Assembly: GCA_017993835.1 (NCBI GenBank)
Contig: JAGOLX010000005.1
Coordinates: 70,019 to 134,018, forward strand
Direction: 5' to 3'
Source: Phycisphaerae bacterium
GTDB taxonomy: Bacteria > Planctomycetota > Phycisphaerae > Sedimentisphaerales > Anaerobacaceae
Length of the DNA: 64,000 nucleotides
The translations under genes and the position numbers were made by a program. The notes under the pieces were generated by a model, which saw only the letters and a program-made list of their open reading frames with translations, had not been told where the DNA came from and ran no database searches. Positions 1 through 8,100 of the stretch are shown piece after piece (the stretch's first letter is position 1; the number at the start of each line of letters is the position of its first letter).

Positions 1-1031
1 ATGATCGACTGGACCTCGCTTCGCGGCTTGAGATACAACTGGTTGAACGTGGTCCGCGAGTTGCCGATGGCGACGTCGATGATATCCGCCAGGACGGCGC
101 TGGCGGTCGGCATCATGCCGGCCCCGCGACCGTAGTAGAGGGTCTCGCCCACCGCACTGCCGAAGACGCTCAGGGCGTTGAAGGAACCATCGACCCTCGC
201 CAGGGCGGTGTTGGCCGCGATGAACGAGGGATGGACCCGCAGGGAGATCCGTCCCTGGTTGTTCTTCTGTGCGATGGCCAGCAGCTTGAGGCAGTAGCCC
301 ATCTCGCGTCCGTACCGCAGGTCCTCCTTGGAGATCGCTTCGATGCCCTCGACGAAGATGTCGTCCAGGGTGATCTCGCAGCCGAAGGCGATGGACGCGA
401 GGATGGCGAGCTTGTGGGCACTGTCGCCGCCGGAGATGTCAAGTGTCGGGTCGGCCTCCGCGAAGCCCTTCTTCTGGGCCTTGGCCAGGGCCTGGGAGAA
501 CTTCTCATCCTGCGAGCTCATATTGGACAGGATGTAGTTGCAGGTGCCGTTGACGATGCCGTACATGGCGGTGATGTCATTGGCCGCGAGGCCGGTGCGG
601 ATGGCGCCGATGATCGGGACGCCTCCGACGCAACTGGCCTCGAAGGCGATGCACCGTCCGTTTTCGCGTGCGGCTTGGTACAACTCCGCTCCGTGCTTGG
701 CCAGCAGGGCCTTGTTGGCGGTGACCACGTCCTTGCCGGCACGGAGCATCTTGAGCACGATGTCCTTGGCGATGCCGGTGCCGCCGACCAGCTCGATCCC
801 GATGGGGATGGACGGGTCGTTGAGCAGGCGATTCAGATCGTTCATGAGCACGCCGGGGGGCAGTTGCACGGGGCGCGGGCGGGTCGTGTCCATATCCACG
901 ACGCAGGCCAGCTCCGGGCGGACGCCCATCTTCCTGATGAACGGGTCTGCCTGTTCCAGGATCAGCTTGGCGACGCCGGTTCCGACGGTGCCGAACCCGA
1001 CGAGTCCCACGCGTACACGCTTCTCTTCCAC
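1..1031 (-). CDS. hom: Homoserine dehydrogenase (3' end cut by window edge)
   Basis: Predicted NAD(P)-dependent reduction of aspartate semialdehyde to homoserine, in the cytosolic threonine/methionine pathway. Reading leftwards from a GTG at 1031, which is preceded by an AGGGGAT-type ribosome site, the frame is open to the window edge (343 codons). The N-terminus has the Rossmann motif VGLVGFGTVGTG (residues 8-19). Further on are the family segments GTCNYILSNM and FAEADPTLDISGGDSAHKLA, which carry the catalytic-domain signature. Family members run to about 430 residues, often with a C-terminal ACT domain, so the last part and any ACT domain lie outside the window. The start was chosen because it sits just before the Rossmann strand; no upstream in-frame ATG looks better. 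Confidence 0.93.
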   Translation of the reverse strand, partial: MEEKRVRVGLVGFGTVGTGVAKLILEQADPFIRKMGVRPELACVVDMDTTRPRPVQLPPGVLMNDLNRLLNDPSIPIGIELVGGTGIAKDIVLKMLRAGKDVVTANKALLAKHGAELYQAARENGRCIAFEASCVGGVPIIGAIRTGLAANDITAMYGIVNGTCNYILSNMSSQDEKFSQALAKAQKKGFAEADPTLDISGGDSAHKLAILASIAFGCEITLDDIFVEGIEAISKEDLRYGREMGYCLKLLAIAQKNNQGRISLRVHPSFIAANTALARVDGSFNALSVFGSAVGETLYYGRGAGMMPTASAVLADIIDVAIGNSRTTFNQLYLKPRSEVQSI

Positions 1032-1451
1032 GATTATCCCCTATCCTCTTGCCGGATCCATTCGCGTCGCAGCCGCGGGCGACAGTGACCGCGGACCGGA
1101 CGGCCCAAAATGGGACAGAAGTCCCGCGGCATCCGGCGCATCCCTGTTGGCCTGGCGACGCCGTAAATAGCCCTCTATTAAATGGGACAGCCTCCCTGGG
1201 GTCAAGGGAAAACCGCCGATACCGGACAGGGGGGTGCGACTACCCCTCCCGACCGCCACGCGGTGCGGGCACGACCTTCTCCCTCGCCTGTCCTGGTGTA
1301 TCGGGAAAATGCTAGTGTCACATAGGGGATTCCCTGATGACAAAAGGGGTGCCATGCCGGATAGCAGAAGCAGTCATCGCCCGATTTGCCCATCTCTCGT
1401 CTTTGTTACCATTACCCCCATGAATAGTGTGCTTTTGGAAGGGGATATACG

Positions 1452-2042
1452 ATGAACGATATGGAACTTTTGAAACGCTACGCCGCGGGCGAGGAAGAGG
1501 CTTTCCAGGAGCTCGTGAAGCAGTACAAGGACAGTCTATACGTGTTCCTGAGGAGGTTCTTGAACCAGTCGGATATGGTGGACGACGTCTTCCAGGAGAC
1601 CTTCATGCAGTTGTACGTCAGTCGGGATTCGTTCGATCAGTCGCGTCCGCTCCGCCCGTGGCTGTTTACCATCGCTGCGAACAAGGCGAAGGACGCGCTG
1701 CGCCGCATGCAGCGGGTCGATTCCGCCAATCTGGGCAGCATGTTCGACAGTGACGAGCATTCGATCGACGACGTGCTGAACACGCTCGATCACGACGAGC
1801 GGATGCCGTACGACGATCTGGTCCGCGATGAGACGGCGGCTTCGGTGAAACGGGTTATTTCGCGGATGCCGGCAAAGCTGCGGGAGATCCTGATTCTGGC
1901 CTATTTTCACAAGTTCTCCTATGCGGAGATCGCCGGGATGCTGCGGATTCCCGTGGGGACAGTCAAGAGCCGCCTCCACACCGCTGTAGGTCGTTTTGCC
2001 GAGGACTGGAACGCCTCTTCGCTTTGTGAAGCGTCCAACTGA
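1452..2042 (+). CDS. ECF-type RNA polymerase sigma-70 factor
   Basis: A 196-residue sigma factor expected to direct RNA polymerase to a small regulon. Region 2 covers about residues 24-90 (QYKDSLYVFLRRF, then DDVFQETFMQLY and RPWLFTIAANKAKDALRR). Region 4 covers about 137-182, with the helix-turn-helix FSYAEIAGMLRIPVGTVKSRL. The acidic linker between the two is typical of the ECF class. The ATG follows a strong GGAAGGGG site with 7 bases spacing. No anti-sigma gene adjoins it, so what activates it cannot be read from context. A strong hairpin terminator lies about 145 bases downstream. Confidence 0.92.
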   Translation: MNDMELLKRYAAGEEEAFQELVKQYKDSLYVFLRRFLNQSDMVDDVFQETFMQLYVSRDSFDQSRPLRPWLFTIAANKAKDALRRMQRVDSANLGSMFDSDEHSIDDVLNTLDHDERMPYDDLVRDETAASVKRVISRMPAKLREILILAYFHKFSYAEIAGMLRIPVGTVKSRLHTAVGRFAEDWNASSLCEASN

Positions 2043-2185
2043 GGCAGTGCTGATACAGGCATGATCCATGCGGGCAGCCTTGGGGGGGCTCGCATTGCAA
2101 GGGATTGCGTCGGGCAATGCTCAGTCGTGTGCAATGGAGCGTCAGGATGAGCCGCCCATGCCAAGCCGAGGATCAGAGTGGCACC

Positions 2186-2228
2186 GGCCGGAGCCTTGAT
2201 TGAAACGGAAGAAGGCTCCGGCCCTTTT
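2186..2228 (+). terminator. Rho-independent terminator
   Basis: A perfect 12-bp stem (GGCCGGAGCCTT paired with AAGGCTCCGGCC) encloses a 14-base loop and is followed by CTTTTAA. It lies downstream of the ECF sigma gene and is best read as that gene's terminator. The 145-base gap is long, so a small RNA in between is possible but not supported by anything else seen. Confidence 0.75.
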
Positions 2229-2574
2229 AATTCTCGTTCGGCTCGCTCAGCAGCCCGAGCTGGACAGACGCCGGAGGATCTCCGCCTTGTTGTCCCACTG
2301 ATGGGAATCGACCTCCATGGATGCGGAGAAATCCATCGCCCACAACGCTCGCCACCACCGCCAAACCTTTCCCAGCACTCCCATACCTCACCTCTTCTTT
2401 CCTTGGGCTCGTGTTCCGCCGGTCGTCCGCACAGGACGCCCAGGGCTCGTCGAGAGCGCTCTCTACCGATAAGAGGCACAAGTCCGAGCCGGAGCAACAG
2501 GGTTCCGCAGAGAATCCAATGACATCCGGTCGCCAGGAATGGCAAAGCGAGGGGGTTTGGCGCGACCTGGGGAG

Positions 2575-2600
2575 TGGATTCCCGCTTCCGCGGGAATGAC
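2575..2600. repeat. Dispersed palindromic repeat (ATTCCCGC...GCGGGAAT family)
   Basis: A short inverted repeat, GGATTCCCGC-TTCC-GCGGGAATGAC. The same core recurs near 37.7, 37.85, 40.4, 47.7 and 47.85 kb in this window, always between genes, as expected for a REP-like dispersed element. Confidence 0.7.
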
Positions 2601-2637
2601 AAGGCGAGGGACTTGGCGCGATCCAGGGATGCGAGTC

Positions 2638-2964
2638 TCAAAACAGGCGAATACCCCAAGCCTTCACGGGTGGGGAGGCCGATGTGAGGTATGGGCATGG
2701 TCTCCCTGCCTCCGCCAAGGTGACCCGATTGGGCATTGCGTCGATCCCGAAGACGAAGCAGACCTCGGGTCGGTCATCCCAGCGATCCAAGTGTTCGGTC
2801 TGGCTGAAGTCCGTGTCGCCCCGCAACAGAATCTCCTGAAAGCCGGCCGCCCGGCACAGATCGATCGCCCGGTCGAAATACGCCGCCGCCGACTGACCGC
2901 TGGTGCAGTTGCCGCTGCGATTGACCCGATACAGCGGCTCTGCCGCGTTCGCTCGGCCATCTCA
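2638..2964 (-). pseudogene. Remnant of an IS1380-type DDE transposase
   Basis: A frame of about 108 codons without a plausible start encodes EPLYRVNRSGNCTSGQSAAA, then FDRAIDLCRAAGFQEILLRGD and TDFSQTEHLDRWD...FVFGIDAMPN. This matches the central part of IS1380-family transposases, where the RGDTDFS and FGIDAMPN segments surround catalytic acidic residues. Family members are roughly 400-500 residues, so only a fragment remains. The sequence after AMPN no longer looks like the family, and a stop lies just upstream in frame. No flanking terminal inverted repeats were recognised. It is inferred to be a decayed insertion. Confidence 0.7.
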
Positions 2965-3080
2965 TAGTGAATGTTGGTGACGCGGAACATGGGACAACCC
3001 TGGGGTTCCCATTGTCGCGGCCGCAGTCTTCGTTCGATTCTCTGCTTGCGTCGTCGCAGGTGCGGTTTGTGGCAAAGGGC

Positions 3081-3109
3081 TTGGCAGCAGAGGGCGACCC
3101 TGGTAGAAT
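3081..3109 (+). promoter_or_regulatory. Promoter of the MFS exporter gene
   Basis: TTGGCA and TAGAAT are separated by 17 bases, with an extended -10 TGG just before TAGAAT. This is a good sigma-70-like promoter about 135 bases upstream of the exporter start, leaving a leader of some 130 bases. Confidence 0.55.
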
Positions 3110-3243
3110 ACCCCCATCGCCGACGATGGTTGGGGACTGCTAGATGACCTGCATTCTTCCTCTTCGCTCCTTCCTGGAATAGGGCTCTGGAGATCGTCGG
3201 ATGGGTTCTGAGGGCATGGGATTTGAGAGATAACGACCTCGAT

Positions 3244-4497
3244 ATGAAATCGAATGGAAGGTCATTGTACGTTGTCTTCCTGGCCGCGATTGCGGCGGTG
3301 CCTGCGATGGCGACCGATATGTACCTGGCTGCGATGCCGACCCTCGCGGAGCAGTGGGGCGTGCCGGACAGCCGGGTTGCGCTGTCGTTGGTGCTGTGGT
3401 TTGCCGGTTTCAGCGTGTTCCTGCTCGTTTGCGGCCCGCTCTCGGACAAACACGGCCGCAGACCGGTCCTGCTGGCGGGTCTGGCTCTGTTCACCGCCGC
3501 GACGGTCGCCTGTTCGCTGGCGACGAACGTCACGCAGTTAATCCTGTTCCGCATCCTCCAGGGGATCGGGGCGGCCGGACCCTCCTCCATGTGCATGGCG
3601 ATCTGTCGCGACCGGTACGAGGGGACCCAGCGAAAGCACATCCTTGCCTGGATCGGGATCATCCTGGGCCTGGCGCCGATGATCGCGCCGAGCGTCGGCG
3701 CAGCCATGCTCAAGTTTGCTAACTGGCGGGGCATCTTCGTCACGCAAGCGGTCCTCGGCCTCGTCGTTCTGCTGGCCTCCTGGCGGCTCTACCGCGAAAC
3801 CGCTGCGGAGCGGGTATCGGGACACTTCTTCTCGCTGATGGGGCGCTACAGCCGGCTGGCGAGGAACTACCGCTATCTGCTGTGTGTCACGTCGATGGGT
3901 CTGATCATCGGGCCGTTCTACGGCTTCATCGCCTTTGGCCCGATCGTCTATATCAAGATCTATGGCCTGTCGAACCATGCGTTCGCCATGCTGTTCGGCC
4001 TGAACGCCCTGATGGGCATGGCCGGGGCATTCGCCTGCACGCGGATCACGAGATGGCTGTCGGACAACGTGCTCTTGACGATTTGCCTGATCGGCTGTGC
4101 CATCGGAGGGGCTGGCCTGTTGGTCCTGGGCGGTCTGCACTGCGCCGCGTTCGCGGCGTGCATGTGTGCCGTGACTTTCTTCTGTGGAATGAGCCGGCCG
4201 TTGAGCAACCATCTGATTCTCGATCAGGTCCGTTCGGACATCGGCTCTGCGTCCTCGTTCATCGTGTTCTACCAGTTCATGGTCGGCGCGTTGTGCATGA
4301 AGCTCGTCACGGCGTCGTGGCAGACGCCGATCCGCGTGTTCGGCCTGCTGGCCGTGCTGGCCCCGACCGTGGTCCTGGCGATCTGGCCTGTGCTCCTGTG
4401 GATGCTCAGGAAACCTCGTGAGCCGGACCTCGTTGTCGGCCTGGGAGAGAGACGATATCATGCCGCGAGGGAAGGTGCGGAACTGGCGGCTGACTGA
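3244..4497 (+). CDS. MFS multidrug exporter, Bcr/CflA family
   Basis: Predicted inner-membrane proton-coupled exporter of 417 residues with about 12 hydrophobic segments. After the first helix comes TDMYLAAMPTLA, which is characteristic of the Bcr/CflA drug-resistance group, and then major-facilitator motif A, GPLSDKHGRRPVLLAG, at residues 64-79. The loop IGAAGPSSMCMAICRDR and the GIILGLAPMIAPSVGA helix also fit this group. I chose the ATG at 3244. A TTG at 3223 in the same frame would add seven polar residues and has no better ribosome site. The substrate cannot be told from sequence. The LOG-family gene follows by 30 bases on the same strand and may be cotranscribed. Confidence 0.9.
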   Translation: MKSNGRSLYVVFLAAIAAVPAMATDMYLAAMPTLAEQWGVPDSRVALSLVLWFAGFSVFLLVCGPLSDKHGRRPVLLAGLALFTAATVACSLATNVTQLILFRILQGIGAAGPSSMCMAICRDRYEGTQRKHILAWIGIILGLAPMIAPSVGAAMLKFANWRGIFVTQAVLGLVVLLASWRLYRETAAERVSGHFFSLMGRYSRLARNYRYLLCVTSMGLIIGPFYGFIAFGPIVYIKIYGLSNHAFAMLFGLNALMGMAGAFACTRITRWLSDNVLLTICLIGCAIGGAGLLVLGGLHCAAFAACMCAVTFFCGMSRPLSNHLILDQVRSDIGSASSFIVFYQFMVGALCMKLVTASWQTPIRVFGLLAVLAPTVVLAIWPVLLWMLRKPREPDLVVGLGERRYHAAREGAELAAD

Positions 4498-4527
4498 AAT
4501 CATCAACAATCAAATTGTCGATCATCC

Positions 4528-5136
4528 ATGCTGAATCGTGTTTGTGTCTATTGTGGCAGCGGGGTGGGCGGGCATGACGGGTACGCAGATGCCGCCCGGG
4601 TGCTGGGTCGTGCGCTCGTCGAGCGGAAGATCGGACTGGTCTTCGGCGGCGGGCGGATCGGAATGATGGGCGTCCTGGCTGAGACGATCCTGGCAGGGGG
4701 CGGCGAGGCCATCGGCGTGATCCCCAGACACCTCGAAGAGAAGGGCCTGGCTCTGACGAGCGTGACCTCACTGCGGGTCGTCGAGACCATGCACGACCGC
4801 AAGGCGCTCATGGCTGATCTGTCGGATGCCTTTATCGCCATGCCCGGCGGGTACGGCACCGCGGAGGAGTTTTTCGAGGCCCTCACCTGGGCCCAGCTTT
4901 CGCTGCACGCCAAGCCCTGCGGCCTGCTCAACACCAAAGGCTACTTCGACCACCTGATCCGCTTCGTCGACCACGCCGTGCAGGAGGGCTTCATTCACCC
5001 GGCCCACCGCCCACTGATGCTCGTGGACGATTCCCCTGCGACTCTCCTGGACCGGCTGATTGCCTACGAGCCCCCGGCGGTGGACAAAGTCGCCTGGGCC
5101 CTTGGCGACGGCAGCCAAGCCGAAGACCCCGTCTGA
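4528..5136 (+). CDS. LOG/TIGR00730-family phosphoribohydrolase
   Basis: A 202-residue Rossmann-fold protein of the LOG family, whose characterised members hydrolyse nucleoside 5'-monophosphates to free base plus ribose 5-phosphate (the cytokinin-activating reaction in plants). It has the nucleotide loop GGGRIGMMG (residues 40-48), the conserved MHDRK (88-92), and the signature PGGYGTAEEFFE (106-117) with the catalytic glutamate. Length is normal for the family. No clear Shine-Dalgarno lies before the ATG. The natural substrate in bacteria is often unclear. It converges with the long secreted protein gene that ends 35 bases downstream. Confidence 0.9.
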   Translation: MLNRVCVYCGSGVGGHDGYADAARVLGRALVERKIGLVFGGGRIGMMGVLAETILAGGGEAIGVIPRHLEEKGLALTSVTSLRVVETMHDRKALMADLSDAFIAMPGGYGTAEEFFEALTWAQLSLHAKPCGLLNTKGYFDHLIRFVDHAVQEGFIHPAHRPLMLVDDSPATLLDRLIAYEPPAVDKVAWALGDGSQAEDPV

Positions 5137-5170
5137 GCGGTTGGTCCATGTCTTGGACGCGAGCTTCGAT

Positions 5171-8100
5171 TCACTCCTGCGACGCGATTCGGAACAGAGC
5201 GGTTTCTCGGGCGAGGACTTGGCCAGCGGCGTTTACGATCTTCGTCTCCACGTAGTAGTACCCCGGCTCGGCACCCGTGCTGTCCCAAGTGGCGGCGTAG
5301 GAGGCCGTGCCGCTCAGACCGGCGAGATTGTCCAGGAGCAGGCCTGCGACGAGCTCGTCCGAGCCATACTGCCGGATCACCGTGTCCACGAAGGCGTCCT
5401 GAGCTTCGCCTGCGGCGCTGAGCCCGACCTTGACGGTCACCGGTTCGCCCGGCACATAGGTCCCACTGTCCGTGAGCAGGGCTCCGATTCGGACCGGCGA
5501 GTCTAGCGTCTCGATATTGAGCGTGAACTTCCTGTAGAAGCGGCACTCCGTCGTCTGCCAATTGTATTCGAAGGGGTACAGGGTCACCAGCAGGGTCGCC
5601 GTGCCGTCCGCTGCGGGGACGACCCGCCAGTCGAGCTGCCTGTCGGGGCACCAGCCCGGCTTGGGCTCGACCTCCGCAGCGGCAGACCCCTCGGACCCGT
5701 CGATCTCCATCACGGCCACCTGCAGGTTCAGACCGACATCCGTTCGCAGGTCGCTTCGCTGCTGTACTGAGACATCCTGCACGACCACGCCCACGGGGAC
5801 CGCCCACTGGACGCGATAGATCGGCACCATGGGCGTATTCGGCTCGAGGAGCACATCGCCGCCGGGGATAGCGACGCGGTCGTAGCCGTCCACAGTCGCG
5901 ATCTCGTAGTCGGGCAGTTCGATTTCGGGATTGGGGGAGAGGGGCTCCTCGCCCGCGATGGATATCGCTGACTCTACCGCCGGAGCGAGCGCCCCGGCGC
6001 CGTTCGGGGCCCCGAATTTCACATCGCCGTAGTAGTTATACTCCATGGCCCACAGTTCCCAGCAGGCGTCGCCCGAGGCCGCCCGGAAACGCCGGTACTG
6101 GCGGAAGCCCATTCCAGCCGTCTCCGACTGGTCCCAGGCCCTCATGAACTCGGGACCCGCCAGAGAGTTCTGGGTGCTGGGCGATACCTCCGTGGCTCCG
6201 ATATAGACCGCGGCGCCCTGCTCGAAGAAGGTCTCTGCGATGCCGGCATCGCCATCGAGGTGGAACTCGACGGCTCCGGTGGGGTCGATCCGCCACCAAC
6301 TACCTTCGTAGTTGCCGGTCAGGCAGGACAACGCAAGAACCAGCGGTTCCGCCGTCAGAGACAGCGTGGTGATGTCCCCCTGGACGAAAGGCGAGCACGA
6401 GACGGGGCTGCCGTGGCCGCAGAGCACGAACACGTCGATCCGGTCCTGAATATCCTGGAGGACCGCGAGATACCGATCCATCCAGCCCTTGGTGTAGTGG
6501 CCGTCGAGGAGGTACAGGCGGTCGCCACCCTCGCAGGCCACGCAGATTTCCTCCTTGCCGTCCCCGTCGAGGTCGTCGCAGGTCACTCCATCGTAGCCGG
6601 TCGAATCTCCAGTGGTCCTGGCGCCGCCGTACTCGAGGAATCGCGAGTAGATCAAGGTGTTGCGGCCGTCGATGAGTTTCCAGCCCACGGCGGGGTCGTA
6701 CGTCACGCAGGCGTTGTTGAAGAGGTGGAGCCAGCGTTTGCCCTCGAAGACATTCTCGGCCAGAACGGCCATCTCATCGGCTCCATCGCCGTCCATGTCC
6801 CCGGCGACCAGGCTGTCGAACTCCGTGTACGGGTAGGCAGGGATCTCCATGAGGAGATCGCCTGTACGGTCGTAGACGTAGATCCGTTGGTCGTCGTCGC
6901 TGCCGATGACGATCTCGTCGCCGGCGTTATTCGGATCGATGTCCGCGACGACCAATCCGTCGTAGGCCGAGAATGGGATCTCCAGTCGGTAGGTCCGAAC
7001 CAGATCGGGAATGGAAGTCGCATACTCGTAGATATCGACGGTGCCGCCGTCGACGGGGCGGGCCACCACGACCATCTCCTCGGGCCAGTAGTCGAAGAGC
7101 TGTCCGCAGGCGATTGCATCCCAGGGTTCGAGTTCGGCGTCGCAGGCCAGATAGGTCGTTGACATGACCCTCGGCGGGTCGCAGACGACGATGAGCTTGT
7201 CGAAACCGATGTTGGCGGAGATGATCTCGTCCTCGCCGTCGCCGTCGATATCGCCGGCGGTCAGGGCGTCGCCGGACCGGAACGGAAGGCCGAACCATGC
7301 AGTTCCGCTGAACGGGGTGCTCTCCGGGTCGAGGTTTGCGCCGGTGACGAAGTGGGCCTCGTCCGTGTCCGGTTCGACGCGAATCGCGGCCATGCCGCAC
7401 CCCGCGAGATTGCCCGTCACGAAACCGTCGCCGGCGTCCATCGGGAAATCGAAGCCATCGGTGATCTGGTCTTTGTGCACATAGGCGGTCCAATGATGGG
7501 TTCTGGCCTTCTCGGTCATGCTTTCGCCGGCCTCGGCCTGGCCGATCCAGACGTCGCGGACGTCGCGAGCCGATCCGACGAAGTTCCCCAGTTGGCCCTC
7601 GTCGCCGCTGGTGGCGACGCCGTAGGAGCGGTCGAAGTCCGCGTATACGCCGGCCTGCAGAGCCTGCATCACGGCGCCGAAGCTGTCGCCGATGATCCGT
7701 CCCACGCTCAACTCGGGGATGTTGTCGGACGACGCGACATCGCCGTAGGGCAGATCGCTGTACTCGACCTCGGTCGTCCGAGATCCGCCGCTCCAGTCGA
7801 CATCCGTCACATCGACACACCACGAGGGCAGGATCTCCGCCTCGCCCACGAGCAGCAAATAGCCGTTCGAGAGGTAGCTGCCGGGGGCGCCGTCGCTGCC
7901 GCTCATCCGGGCGCCCCAGATCTGGATACAGGCACGAATCCAGACGGGATTGTCGGAACTGGGGCCGGAAGGGTAGCCGAGGATCCCATTGCGGTGGTAG
8001 GCGAGTCGGGCCATCTCTGAGAGCACGCCGGCCGCGACCAGCTCGCTGGCACACAGTTCGGGATTGGTCACGATCAGGTAGTCCGAGCCTTCGATGGCCG

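Noticed and set aside
2664-3743. Minus-strand frame of 359 codons over the exporter start
   Set aside because: Overlaps the exporter on the opposite strand; its transposase-like stretch is in another frame and is annotated as the IS1380 remnant.
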